57,519 bases of DNA from a bacterium (GTDB taxonomy: Bacteria > Bacillota_I > Bacilli_A > Izemoplasmatales > Izemoplasmataceae), in NCBI GenBank assembly GCA_018400875.1, contig JAGYLV010000004.1, positions 1 to 57,519 of the forward strand, written 5' to 3'. This document shows positions 1-8,872 of this stretch, one piece after another; positions within the stretch are counted from its first letter, which is position 1; every line of letters starts with the position of its first letter. A program made the translations under genes and the position numbers. The notes under the pieces were generated by a model. The model was given only the letters and a program-made list of their open reading frames with translations. It ran no database searches and was not told the DNA's origin.

Positions 1-1419
1 GCCCGTGACCATCACGGTAATAATGCCGCGTCGGTTTAATGTTTCAATCAACGATTTAGCATCGTCCCGAATTTGATCGGCGCATCCGTAATACCCGATG
101 ACTTGATTGTTTTTATAGATTCTGACAATGGATTCACCCTGGGCCATGCTGGCGTTGATTTTTTCTTGCATGACTTGGGATTCTTCCCCGTTGAACCGGC
201 CGACTTGGATTTTTTGATTTTGAAAGGTCGCTTCTAAACCTTGCCCTGGAATTTCATTTGAGGTAATGGCTTCATCTTTGGGGGCTTTAATATGTTTGAC
301 GATGGCTCTAGCCAGAGGATGAGTGGAATCTGATTCCATCGCTTTGACGATCGGGGCCAATAAAGCTTCATCTTCTTTATTTTCAAAGAAGCTGGATTGG
401 ACTTCCGGAATCCCATACGTCAAGGTCCCAGTTTTATCAAATAAGACGACTTTAACTTGGTTGATTCCCTCAATTTTGGAGCCACCTTTGATGAGTATTT
501 TTTGGCGGGACGCTTTTGAGAGTGTCGATAAAATAGCGGGCGATATCGAGGCCACAAGGGCACACGGTGACCCGACCACTAAGACGATAATCCCGCGGTA
601 AAAGGCATCGCTCCATGAGAGCCAATTAAATAGGGGCGGCACCACCATAAAGGCGATGGCTAAGGCAATCACCACATATACATAAATGCCTTCCACTCGG
701 TCAATCACCGTTTGACTTTGGGGTTGATCATCTTGGGCGGTTTGGACGAAGTCAATGATTTTTTGAACGGTGGATTCTTTCGGGTCTTTATCGGTCCTGA
801 CATGGATGACGCTTTGTTCATTTAAAGTGGACGCAAAGACTGCATCTTGCGTGGTTTTTTCCACCGGCACACTTTCTCCGGTAATGTTGGCTTCATTGAG
901 ACTGGTGGAACCTTTAATGATGGTCCCATCAACCGGCACTTGCTCGCCGACTTTTACGATGACAACATCGCCGACTGTTAACGATTCAACTGGGACGACC
1001 GATTCTTTCCCATCTTGCCACAAAATTGCTTCATTGGGCGCAAGATTTAACAGGGATGTGAGGGCCTTTTCACTTTTGGCCGTGGTATAGGTTTCTAACG
1101 CCCCACTGACAGAAAAAATGAGAATTAAAATAGCGCCTTCCGAAAAATTATTGGTGGAAAAGGCACCTAAAGCCGCCAGAATCATCAATATTTCTACGTT
1201 GAGCACTCTATTTTTTATGGTTTCGGTGACGCCCTCGTGGGCTTTATAATAACCCCCAATGATAAAAGATAATGCAAATAAAATGCGCACCACTAAGGCC
1301 GTATCTTCGACCCATATTTGAACGATGAAGGCACTCGCTATTAGAACCGCACCGATGAGTGCGAATAAACTTTCATAAAAAACCGATGGTTCGGTGAGTA
1401 TCTGTTTCAATTTTGTCAT
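1..1419 (-). CDS. P1B-type metal-exporting ATPase (SPC type, PfeT/ZosA-like), 3' end outside the window
   Basis: Open frame of 473 codons from ATG at 1419 with no stop before the window edge, so the C-terminal part of the nucleotide-binding domain and the last helices are missing. Visible P-type ATPase motifs: TGES (about residues 180-183, actuator domain), SPC in the metal-channel helix (284-286), DKTGT with the phosphorylated Asp (328-332), and STHPLARAI (the HP motif of the N domain). There is no N-terminal CxxC metal-binding domain. SPC instead of CPC is typical of the P1B-4 subgroup, which exports Fe(II), Co(II) or Zn(II). The start is supported by a GAGG ribosome site about 9 bases upstream. 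It is the last gene of the minus-strand pair with dusB, but has its own upstream palindrome. The substrate metal is not decided by sequence alone. Confidence 0.9.
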   Translation of the reverse strand, partial: MTKLKQILTEPSVFYESLFALIGAVLIASAFIVQIWVEDTALVVRILFALSFIIGGYYKAHEGVTETIKNRVLNVEILMILAALGAFSTNNFSEGAILILIFSVSGALETYTTAKSEKALTSLLNLAPNEAILWQDGKESVVPVESLTVGDVVIVKVGEQVPVDGTIIKGSTSLNEANITGESVPVEKTTQDAVFASTLNEQSVIHVRTDKDPKESTVQKIIDFVQTAQDDQPQSQTVIDRVEGIYVYVVIALAIAFMVVPPLFNWLSWSDAFYRGIIVLVVGSPCALVASISPAILSTLSKASRQKILIKGGSKIEGINQVKVVLFDKTGTLTYGIPEVQSSFFENKEDEALLAPIVKAMESDSTHPLARAIVKHIKAPKDEAITSNEIPGQGLEATFQNQKIQVGRFNGEESQVMQEKINASMAQGESIVRIYKNNQVIGYYGCADQIRDDAKSLIETLNRRGIITVMVTG

Positions 1420-1456
1420 AAAAAATAACCTCATAGATGTCTTGAGATTATTATAT

Positions 1457-1469
1457 TGTAATGATTACA
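1457..1469. promoter_or_regulatory. Fur-family (PerR/Zur-type) operator-like palindrome
   Basis: TGTAATGATTACA is a perfect inverted repeat of TGTAAT around one central base, 38 bases upstream of the metal ATPase start. Fur, Zur and PerR boxes of Bacillota share the core TAATNATTA, which is present exactly. In Bacillus subtilis the related iron exporter PfeT is under PerR control, which makes this placement sensible. Which family member binds here is inference. Confidence 0.6.
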
Positions 1470-1496
1470 CTTTTAAACCGTTTCACATTATAAAAA

Positions 1497-2477
1497 TTAT
1501 AAACGACGCGCTAAATCCGCTTGGTATTGGGAAATATGCGCATACACTTTTTCCATCGTTTTTAACGGCATCAACCCTTTTCTGAAGGTTGACGCATACG
1601 GGAGGTCTTTCACATAGTGGCTGGCTTGCGCCCGCATTTCTAACACCGCGATATGATCACCTTTGAGTGCTTCTAAATATTTTGCATGTTTAACTAATAC
1701 CGAAAAGCGTTCTTCCAAGGAAATATCTGCGTCATAAGTACCGGTCGTTAAATACGATTTTATCTGGGCAATGAGCCACGGATTTCCCATCAAACCTCGG
1801 CCAATCATGACACCATCGACTTTGGTTTCATCCAACATCCGTTTCGCATCTTCGGGCGTTTTAATATCACCGTTTCCAATGACGGGAATTTGAACCGCTT
1901 CTTTGATGGCCCGAATGGCGTCTAACGACGCATGACCGTTATATTTTTGGGCCCGCGTCCGGCCGTGCACCGCCACCCAAGAAACGCCCGCTTTTTCGGC
2001 CACTTGAGCCATCTCAATGCCAGTCATTAAATCATCATTCCAGCCGGTGCGAATTTTGACCGTCACCGGGGTATTGGATGTTTCAACCATGGCTTTTAAT
2101 AAGGTGTACGTCTTTTCAGGATTTTTCATCAACGCTGCTCCAGCTTCGGTGTTTACAACCTTAGGGACTGGGCATCCCGCATTGAGATCAATGATGGCCG
2201 CTTTTGAATTCGCATTGACGATTTGGACGGCCTCTTTGAGTGTCTTGATATCGTCGCCAAAAAGTTGGAGGGATACCAGCCCTTCATCGGCGTGGATTTC
2301 TAACATCTCCATGGTTTTTTGATTGCGATATTCTAACGCTTTGGCGGACGTCATTTCGGTGACCGAAAGCCCAATGCCAAATTCATGCATAATGCGCCGG
2401 TAAGCCCGGTTTGAAATGCCCGCTAATGGCGCTGCAATGATCGGATTATCCAGCGTGTAATTGCCAAGTTTTAACAT
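1497..2477 (-). CDS. dusB: tRNA-dihydrouridine synthase
   Basis: 326-residue flavoenzyme of the Dus family that reduces uridines in the tRNA D-loop with NADPH/FMN. Family marks seen: N-terminal PIIAAPLAGISNRAYR (FMN-binding start of the TIM barrel), DLNAGCPVPKV with the catalytic Cys, VAVHGRTRAQKYNG with the His-Gly-Arg motif, and PVIGNGDIKTPEDA plus VMIGRGLMGNPW near the C-terminal phosphate site. Length fits the DusB subgroup. It is divergent from hslO; in Bacillus dusB lies near the same replication and translation genes. Only about 28 bases precede the palindrome controlling the downstream ATPase gene. Confidence 0.93.
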   Translation of the reverse strand: MLKLGNYTLDNPIIAAPLAGISNRAYRRIMHEFGIGLSVTEMTSAKALEYRNQKTMEMLEIHADEGLVSLQLFGDDIKTLKEAVQIVNANSKAAIIDLNAGCPVPKVVNTEAGAALMKNPEKTYTLLKAMVETSNTPVTVKIRTGWNDDLMTGIEMAQVAEKAGVSWVAVHGRTRAQKYNGHASLDAIRAIKEAVQIPVIGNGDIKTPEDAKRMLDETKVDGVMIGRGLMGNPWLIAQIKSYLTTGTYDADISLEERFSVLVKHAKYLEALKGDHIAVLEMRAQASHYVKDLPYASTFRKGLMPLKTMEKVYAHISQYQADLARRL

Positions 2478-2483
2478 GAAAAT

Positions 2484-2512
2484 AGTGTAATCGATTTGCC
2501 CGACTTTCTCAA
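2484..2512 (-). promoter_or_regulatory. Promoter of dusB, placed so that the mRNA may be leaderless
   Basis: On the minus strand TTGAGA (2507-2512) and TACACT (2484-2489) are separated by 17 bases. Transcription would start within a base or two of the ATG at 2477, and no Shine-Dalgarno sequence lies between. Pattern match by eye. Confidence 0.5.
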
Positions 2513-2519
2513 TGGGCTA

Positions 2520-2528
2520 TGCTATAAT
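2520..2528 (+). promoter_or_regulatory. Extended -10 promoter of hslO
   Basis: TGCTATAAT is a full TGn extended -10 with consensus TATAAT, 17 bases before the hslO start; the ribosome site AAGGTGA follows at 2535-2541. No good -35 is present at the usual spacing, as expected for an extended -10 promoter. Confidence 0.6.
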
Positions 2529-2545
2529 GGCCGAAGGTGAAATGA

Positions 2546-3427
2546 ATGGATAAACTCATAAAAGCATACGCATTTGAAAAAATGGCCCGTATCTATGTGG
2601 CCGATACCACGGCTTTAGTTCAAGAAGCGAAAGACATTCACGATTTATGGCCCACCGCGTCGGCGGCCCTGGGTCGTTTTTTAACGGCCAGTGTCATCAT
2701 GGGGGCGATGTATAAAGGGGCTTTTGATCGGGATGACGCCGAACTCACATTGCGCATTGATGCGGATGGGCCAGTCGCGGGAATGGTCACCACAACGAAT
2801 ACCCACGGGGAAGTCCGGGGGTATGTCGGAAATCCACACGTCTTCTTGCAATACGATTCTGGAAAACTCAATGTTGGTAAAGCCGTCGGTAATGGTCAAC
2901 TGCACATCACAAAAGATTTGAAAATTCGCGATATTTTTACATCGAGTGTTGAGCTTTTAACCAGCGAAATTGGCGAAGATTTTGCCTACTACTTTAAATC
3001 CTCTGAACAAATCCCTTCGGTGGTTTCTTTAGGGGTGAAAGTCGATGAGAACAATAACATCATTGGCGCTGGGGGCATCATCTTACAAATGCTTCCAGGC
3101 TTTAAAGATGACCACCTTAATGCGGTGGAAGATGCCTTCAAAAAACTCCCCCATGTCTCGTTCATGTTAGAAGATGGACTGACGCCTGAAGATATTTTGA
3201 ATCAAATCACAAGTGATCATCAACTCTTAGAATCAATGCCACTTAAATATCACTGTGATTGCAACCGTGATAAGTTTGAACGAGGCTTAATTTCACTCGG
3301 AGAAAAAGAACTAAAAACGATGATTGAAGAAGACGGTCAGATTGAGACCGTATGTCACTTCTGTATGAAGAAATACACGTTTGATGAAATTGATATCAAC
3401 AGTCTCATCGAAGAAAGCAAAAAATAA
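2546..3427 (+). CDS. hslO: Redox-regulated chaperone Hsp33
   Basis: 293 residues, the usual Hsp33 length. Hsp33 is a cytoplasmic holdase switched on by oxidation of a C-terminal zinc centre. The four zinc ligands are present as CxC (HCDCN, about residues 236-238) and CxxC (VCHFC, about 270-273). The N-terminal domain shows the family pattern: LGRFLTAS, a Gly-rich loop with VAGMVTTTNTHGEVRGYVGNP, and the MLPG motif. The start follows an AAGGTGA site. It is a single-gene unit ending at a strong hairpin. Hsp33 commonly sits beside dus genes in Bacillota, which matches the divergent arrangement here. Confidence 0.95.
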   Translation: MDKLIKAYAFEKMARIYVADTTALVQEAKDIHDLWPTASAALGRFLTASVIMGAMYKGAFDRDDAELTLRIDADGPVAGMVTTTNTHGEVRGYVGNPHVFLQYDSGKLNVGKAVGNGQLHITKDLKIRDIFTSSVELLTSEIGEDFAYYFKSSEQIPSVVSLGVKVDENNNIIGAGGIILQMLPGFKDDHLNAVEDAFKKLPHVSFMLEDGLTPEDILNQITSDHQLLESMPLKYHCDCNRDKFERGLISLGEKELKTMIEEDGQIETVCHFCMKKYTFDEIDINSLIEESKK

Positions 3428-3431
3428 AAGA

Positions 3432-3464
3432 AACCCTCCATGGATTTATCATGGAGGGTTTTTT
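3432..3464. terminator. Bidirectional terminator between hslO and glyA
   Basis: Stem AACCCTCCATG / CATGGAGGGTT (3432-3442 with 3450-3460), flanked by a T-run on the plus side and an A-run on the other, so it can end the converging hslO and glyA transcripts. Confidence 0.85.
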
Positions 3465-3466
3465 AG

Positions 3467-4670
3467 TTAAGGTAAGGGAAATGGTTGCACCAAGGTTAAG
3501 ACTGTTTCTTTCACTCTTGAAAGTTCACCATCTTCGACCGTTAATGCTTGATGGATGAGGTCGGCCACTTGAATCATCTCTTTTTCTTTGAATCCTCGTG
3601 TGGTTAATGCAGGAGTTCCTAAGCGAATACCGCTGGATACAAAGGGGCTTTCATCATCGTTGGGGATGGAATTTTTTATTGCAGGTGATATTCACCGATT
3701 CTAACCGTTTTCAGCCCATTTGCCTGTCGTTTTAGCAGTGATATTGATTTCACGTCCACTAAAACCAGATGATTATCGGTGCCTCCGCTGACCGGAAGCC
3801 AGTTCACTGAGACGCTTGGCTAAAGGTTTGAAAGCGTTTGGATGATTTGGGCTTGATAGGTTTTAAATTCCTCACTCATGGCCTCTTAAAGGCAGCGGCT
3901 TTCGCCCCAATAATATGCATGAGCGGTCCGCCTTGAATGCCCGGGAAAACTTTAGGTTGATGGCTTTAATTAATGCTTTATCATTCGTTAAGATGAGTCC
4001 CCTCGAGGACCTCTTAAGGTTTGTGCGTAGTCCGTAGTGACCACATGCACACGCATGGGGGGAAGGGACAGGGTGAACCCCGGCCGCCTAAGCCCTGCAA
4101 TGCAGGCCCTCACCATCAGTTTAGCTCAACACATCATTATGGCTTTAAAGCCGTGCAAAGTCAATCGTTCGTGGGTATGAACTATGCGAGATAATCAGTT
4201 TAGGTTTGACCTTTAGAGGCCATCAGCTTCAATGGCATCATAATCCAACATTTCAGTGGTGAGGTCCATATAATGGGTGAATATATAATCTTCGCCGGAA
4301 AAACTCATGAAGTGACCATGCGTTAAATGGCCCCCGTGATCCAGCCCCCATCGATAAGACTTTATCCCCGTGATTTAAAATCGCCCGGAAAACAGCTTGA
4401 TTGGCACTGCTTCCAGGTGCCAGTTGAACGATGGCATATTGAACATTAAATAAGTGTTTGGCGCGTTCAATCGCTTTGGTCTCAATTTTATCGACAGCGC
4501 AGCCCCCATAGTAGCGTTTACCTGGGTACCCTTCCGCGTATTTATTGGTTAAAATGGACCCCCTCTTCTCTCACTGCAGGTGACGCAAAGTTTTCTGAGG
4601 CGATGAGTTCAAGGTGTTCAAATTGCCTGGTTTTCTCTTCTTCTATATAATCAAAGATAATATCTTTCAT
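3467..4670 (-). pseudogene. glyA: Serine hydroxymethyltransferase, frame broken by many indels
   Basis: Minus-strand similarity to GlyA runs from ATG at 4670 (MKDIIFDYIEEE...HLELIASENF, the SHMT N-terminus) to TAA at 3467-3469 ([18 protein letters not shown]...PFPLP). Between about 3650 and 4590 the frame changes repeatedly. The PLP-lysine region near 4010-4055 can be read as VTTTTHKTLRGPRGGL only after correcting an inserted G and lost bases in an A-run and a G-run. The total length, about 1.2 kb, is that of a full gene. SHMT converts serine plus tetrahydrofolate to glycine plus methylene-THF and would feed folD and fhs of this window. Codon content is well preserved, so this may be uncorrected sequence rather than true decay. 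Confidence 0.85.
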
Positions 4671-4700
4671 GATTTTACACGCTCCTTGTAAGACGCCTTT

Positions 4701-4709
4701 ATTGTATCA
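4701..4709 (-). promoter_or_regulatory. Possible extended -10 promoter of glyA
   Basis: Minus strand reads TGATACAAT, an extended -10, about 30 bases before the glyA ATG; AAGGAG follows as ribosome site. No clear -35 seen. Confidence 0.4.
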
Positions 4710-4752
4710 AAGTTTCACGGAAAAAACTTGACGCAAAAGCCCCGGAGATCGC

Positions 4753-5361
4753 ATGAAAAAATTATGGCTCAACCGTACGGATGAACGACTCCTTGAGTTA
4801 GAAAAAAAAGACGCCAAATTGACGCGTCTTTTTGACGATGTGGGGGATTTAGCCATCGAAATATCGTGGGAGATGTTTCCGTTTATGGTCTTCACCATTC
4901 TCGGTCAGCAACTCTCCGTAAGAGTCGCCCAAACCTTATTTCAAAGAGTGCGTGATGCCTGCTTTGGAACGCTTGATGCGGCCCGTGTTTTAAACATCTC
5001 CCATGAACGTTTAAGAGAACTGGGATTATCAAACCGAAAGGCTGAATATTTACATGCCTTATCTGAGGCTTCCTTAAAAGGTCACTTAGATGTCAAACGG
5101 TTTGATCTTACTCAGAAAGAAGCCCTCTTCAAACACTTCCAAACCATCCGGGGGATCGGGCCATGGTCGGTGGATATGATGCTGATGTTTGTCATGGATG
5201 ATATGGACCATTTTTCCAAGAAGGACTTAGGCCTCATTCATGGCTATAACCGCTTTTTTGATTTTCAGTTATCCCCGGATGACATAGAAAAGGACGCCTT
5301 AAATTGGCGTCCTTACCGGAGCATCGTGGCTCATTATTTATGGCACATCCACGATCGTTAA
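4753..5361 (+). CDS. DNA-3-methyladenine glycosylase, AlkA/HhH-GPD family
   Basis: 202 residues. It removes alkylated bases, starting base-excision repair. The helix-hairpin-helix is clear as IRGIGPWSVDMML (about residues 133-145), followed by the catalytic-Asp region FSKKDLGLIHGY (about 156-167), typical of AlkA-type enzymes. ILGQQLSVRVAQ (about 50-61) matches the conserved N-terminal helix of the HhH-GPD core. It lacks the extra N-terminal domain of E. coli AlkA, as do many Bacillota homologues. A GGAG site precedes the ATG. The stop overlaps the stop of the converging permease gene by four bases. The reading frame is intact although both flanking regions are full of indels. Confidence 0.88.
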   Translation: MKKLWLNRTDERLLELEKKDAKLTRLFDDVGDLAIEISWEMFPFMVFTILGQQLSVRVAQTLFQRVRDACFGTLDAARVLNISHERLRELGLSNRKAEYLHALSEASLKGHLDVKRFDLTQKEALFKHFQTIRGIGPWSVDMMLMFVMDDMDHFSKKDLGLIHGYNRFFDFQLSPDDIEKDALNWRPYRSIVAHYLWHIHDR

Positions 5362-6683
5362 AGAATTTCTAAGGCAAAACGTAAGACAAATACCACTAAG
5401 AGCGCCCACATCACAGGGTGAACATCTTTCGCCCTTTTGGAGGCGGCCATGGTAATCGGATAAAAGATAAAGCCCATGGCGATACCTTCCGCGATGGAGT
5501 ACGCTAAAATCATGAATACGATGGTGAAAAACGCCGGAATGACCGCGGCTTTATCATCGAAATCTAACTCTTTCAGTTGGCCAATCATGAGCGCCCCCAC
5601 CATGATCAAGGCCATGGCGGTGACGGGGGAATAGACAATGGCTTCACCGAAATCATTAAAGCCAACCACAACACCGTTCACCACGCTGAGTACCGGGTAT
5701 AAAAGCAATGCAAGTACAAATAGAAGTGCGACGGTCACACTGGTCAAACCGGTTCTTCCGCCTTGTTCAATCCCGGTGGTGCTTTCGACGTAACTGGTGA
5801 CGGTAGACGTTCCTAAAGCTGCCCCAATGACGGTGCCTAATGAGTCGGCGATGAGTGGCGCATTACCCCCTTCAAGCTCGCCGTCTTCGTTGATTAAATT
5901 GGCTTCTTTGCCAATCCCAATCAATGTCCCAGCGGTGTCGAAGAAGTCGACGAATAAGAATGTGAAAATGATCAGGAATGCTTCAGGGGATGATAAGAGT
6001 TCACCAAAGCCACTAAGGAACGAAAAGCTAATTTCCGAAAGTCCTGAAAATAAACCATCCAGGCCTTGAGCGGAATAAGCAGGCATGTATTCCACACCCA
6101 GTAATCCTAATACCACTCCGACTACGGTCGTCACGGCAATCGCAATGATGATGGAAAACTTATTGCCTGCGGCATAAAGTGCCACCGCAACCACCAGGCC
6201 GAATAACCCGAGTAAAACGGCGGGATTGGAAAAGTCTCCAAGCGCTACGAGTGTTGCGCCATCATCCACAATAATCCCCGCATTGGTCAGGCCAATAAAA
6301 GTAATAAAAAAACCGATCCCTGCGCCGACCGCAATTTTTAACGCATCGGGAATGGCATCAATCACAAATTTTCTCAGTCCACTGACAGAGATAATTAAAA
6401 ATAAAACCCCAGAAATAAATACAGCAGCAAGCGCGGCTTGATACGAAAGCCCATAGCCAAACACGACGGTGAATGTAAAGAATGCATTCACACCCATGCC
6501 AGGAGCAAGCGCGACGGGATAGTTCGCAAAAACCCCCATAATTAAAGTCGCAATGAGGGCCGAAAGCGCGGTGGCTAAAAAGACGCCGCCAAACGGCATC
6601 CCCGTTTGCGATAACATCGCCGAGTTGACTGGCAAGATATACGCCATCATAAAGGTGAGGCCTGCTAACACTTCAGTTTTCAC
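5358..6683 (-). CDS. NCS2 purine permease (guanine/hypoxanthine, PbuG/AzgA-like)
   Basis: 441-residue polytopic membrane protein of the AzgA branch of NCS2 transporters, which import hypoxanthine, guanine or adenine with a proton. Seen: VLAGLTFMMAYILPVNSAML at the N-terminus, PGMGVNAFFTFTVV (TM3 substrate region), FLFVDFFDTAGTLIGIGKEA (TM8 substrate site with conserved Asp-Thr), and STVTSYVESTTGIEQGGRTGLTS (TM10 signature). The frame as given opens with GTG at 6683. An ATG at 6718 (SFFKIMNADL) is one base out of frame, and family members normally continue from such a start into VKTEVLAGLT, so a single indel near 6690 probably splits the N-terminus. A guanine-type riboswitch precedes it, which supports purine transport. 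Confidence 0.88.
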   Translation of the reverse strand: MKTEVLAGLTFMMAYILPVNSAMLSQTGMPFGGVFLATALSALIATLIMGVFANYPVALAPGMGVNAFFTFTVVFGYGLSYQAALAAVFISGVLFLIISVSGLRKFVIDAIPDALKIAVGAGIGFFITFIGLTNAGIIVDDGATLVALGDFSNPAVLLGLFGLVVAVALYAAGNKFSIIIAIAVTTVVGVVLGLLGVEYMPAYSAQGLDGLFSGLSEISFSFLSGFGELLSSPEAFLIIFTFLFVDFFDTAGTLIGIGKEANLINEDGELEGGNAPLIADSLGTVIGAALGTSTVTSYVESTTGIEQGGRTGLTSVTVALLFVLALLLYPVLSVVNGVVVGFNDFGEAIVYSPVTAMALIMVGALMIGQLKELDFDDKAAVIPAFFTIVFMILAYSIAEGIAMGFIFYPITMAASKRAKDVHPVMWALLVVFVLRFALEIL

Positions 6684-6787
6684 TGAAGATCCGCGTTCAT
6701 GATTTTAAAGAAACTCATAATTCTTTCCAAAATAAAAAACCTCCTAATTTTGGCCAAGTATCATGGAACCACAAAAAGAAGATTTGC

Positions 6788-6857
6788 AGTATCATAGTCT
6801 CTTCATTTGGCGAAGAGGTGAAACAGTCGAGCCATATTCTCAGCCATATATGATACT
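6788..6857 (-). ncRNA. Purine riboswitch aptamer, guanine class
   Basis: Minus-strand RNA with a perfect 9-bp P1 (AGTATCATA with TATGATACT), the L2 signature AATATGG, the J2/3 core GTTTC-ACC (usual GUUUCUACC with one U missing), and P3 CTCTTC/GAAGAG closed by a GCCAAAT loop. The junction base before the 3' strand of P1 is C (plus-strand 6797), the residue that selects guanine or hypoxanthine rather than adenine. It lies about 70 bases upstream of the purine permease start codons. P2 pairs imperfectly, and the element sits inside a block rich in indels. A second copy of the P1 5' segment's partner (plus-strand AGTATCAT, 6758-6765) lies downstream in the leader and could form the alternative fold. 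Confidence 0.85.
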
Positions 6858-6865
6858 AACCTACT

Positions 6866-7570
6866 TTATTTAATCAAAAAGATGGCGTTTGACCTATCTT
6901 TTTGTAAAAATTTCCAGAAAACTTTACATTTTTTCCGGGTACTGGCTTCCCACGCGGAAGAACGTGAATTCCACCGCCGATAAAAAGACAAGAATAAAGA
7001 GGCCCAGAGACCATCCAAAACGGGGATGGTAGGTTGAATAGGGGACATCGTTCGATCTTAATATCCAATCGTCATTGGTGAAAAAGAGTTCGTGAAAAAG
7101 CGTAAATATCCGGGCGAAATCAATCCAAAAAAACCAGGTCCCGATAAAGGAGGTGTAACATCAAGGGATGACAAACATCGAGCGCACGGTTAAATAAAGT
7201 CTTTGGGACTCTTTCGGTATTCAAAGAATAAAAATTGCGCCGGCCATCGATCCACTGAAAACCGCCACAAATTCATAACATGTGGTAATAAATCTTTGAC
7301 ATCTTCCATATATGGCGGATTTCAATGTCTCGCATTAAAGACATCACTGGATTCAGGACTCGCCCCAAACGTGAGATCATCGTGCCGGTAATTGAGATAA
7401 TCAATCAATTCCACGAATTACAATATCCATGATCATAGGTGATGTCATTGTGGGATTCATACCGCCCTTCCGATACACTCAAATACCAGCGGCTGGTTAA
7501 AGTTGAGCGGCGAGCATTACGATAAATATCAGCGATAAGATTTGAATGAGAGTCGGTTAAGTTTACGCAT
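6866..7570 (-). pseudogene. DUF1461/TIGR01906 (Lit-like) membrane protein, frame broken
   Basis: No continuous frame, but pieces in successive minus-strand frames match this family of small integral membrane proteins: a hydrophobic N-terminal segment LSLIFIVMLAAQL, then DDLTFGASPESSDVFNA, an RHMEDVKDL-like piece, FFEYRKSPK, and a C-terminal FHELFFTNDDWIL followed by a last hydrophobic stretch. The total of about 700 bp equals the usual 210-240 residues. As far as I recall, this Pfam family includes Lit, which moves an acyl chain within lipoprotein N-termini; that would fit a genome with several lipoproteins. ATG at 7570 overlaps the end of the purB operon. The 3' end (6866-6876) is uncertain because two frames close there. 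Confidence 0.6.
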
Positions 7571-7574
7571 AAAG

Positions 7575-8840
7575 TCACAATCGTTGATAAATCGCATCGA
7601 CATGAACGAGCGCTTGGTGGGATCAAAACAGGCATCAATTTCGGCATCGGTGAGTAAAGGCTTGAATAGCGCTTTGTCGTTTTTAACACGTCTTTGAAAT
7701 GGCGGTCTTCATCGCGGGCTTGGAAAGGTGAGGGTTGAATCGTATCATCAGGCTTCTTCCGGGTCACCCTTTTTGGATGAGGGCGTGAATTTTATGCTGA
7801 AGAAAAGATCACCCCATTGGTCATTTGAATGTGTTCCAGCATTTTTCTTCGTACACTTCAATCCCATCTAAGACGCGTTCCATCGGTCCAGCATATAATC
7901 CACCAGACTGGCATCAGGGATGATGACGTTCCACCAGATGAAGTGGGAGATGTCTCTTTCGTGCCAAAAGCGCCTATCTTCTTCAGGCAGATCATGTCCC
8001 CGGACTAAGCAGGCCGTTACCCATAAGGTTTTCAGAAGCGATGGGGTTCCGTTTATGCGGCATCGCCGATGAGCCTTTTGGCGGAGGCCAAAGGCTTCTT
8101 TGGCTTCGCCGATTTTCACTGCGTTGGAGTGTCTAATTTCTAAAGCAGATTTGTTCAACACCGTCGCAATGAGGGCGGAGACATGCAAGTAATGCGCATG
8201 GCGATCGCGGTTAATGACTTGCGTTGGAAATCGATACGGGCGCTAAGTTTAAAAACCGGCACCTTGCTGCTTCCAGTTGTAATCCGGTGTGCGCATACGT
8301 GCCCACGGCCCCGGATACTTTTCCCACTTCGATGCCTCGTCTGGCTTCTTTAAAGCAGTCGTGGTGAATAAATCGCACCTAAGGCAAATTTTAAACAAGC
8401 TGGTGACATCCGCATGCATCCCGTGGGTTCGTCCGATGATGGGCGTCTTTTTATACGTCAGGGGCGTGCCGTTTTAAGGTCCCAAGTATCTTAACCAACC
8501 CGGCTTCTAAGCCTTGATTAGCGCTTTTAAACGCCAGTCCAAGGCCGTATCCACGATATCGGTCAGGCGTTAATCCATAATGAAACCATTTTTTTTCTTT
8601 GCCTAAGTTGCGTGTGACACTGCGGGTAAAAGCAATCACATCGTGATGCGTATCTTTTTCGATGCGTTCAATATCTTTCACGTCACATCGACGCCCCGCC
8701 GATTTTTCGTAATCTTCTTCGGGGACTTTACCGAGTTTGACGTAGGCTTTTAAGGCCGCAAGTTCCACCGTTAAAAAACGGTCATAGCGTTCATAATCCG
8801 GAAAATAAAGCGTCCAACAAGGACGTTGATAGCGATGCAA
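7575..8840 (-). pseudogene. purB: Adenylosuccinate lyase, frame broken by many indels
   Basis: Minus-strand pieces cover a whole PurB, which cleaves SAICAR and adenylosuccinate in purine synthesis. N-terminal piece: FLTVELAALKAYVKLGKVPEEDYEK...HHDVIAFTRSV...EKKWFHYGLT (8451-8840). Middle: VRGHDLPEEDRRFWHERDISH, the catalytic loop neighbourhood (7868-8188). C-terminus: LFKPLLTDAEIDACFDPTK then ALVHVDAIYQRL and TGA at 7575. After HYGLT the expected TSTDIVDTA can be read only by shifting frame (GATATCGTGGATACGGCC is present). Start assigned to TTG at 8840 with AAAAGGAG nine bases before it. It follows folD directly. Because the codons are well preserved, sequence error is a serious alternative to gene loss. 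Confidence 0.88.
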
Positions 8841-8872
8841 TCGTAGGCACTCCTTTTGCGCTTCGTAGGCGT

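Noticed and set aside
7203-7391. Plus-strand 62-codon frame in the broken block
   Set aside because: It lies opposite the recognisable DUF1461 protein pieces on the minus strand.
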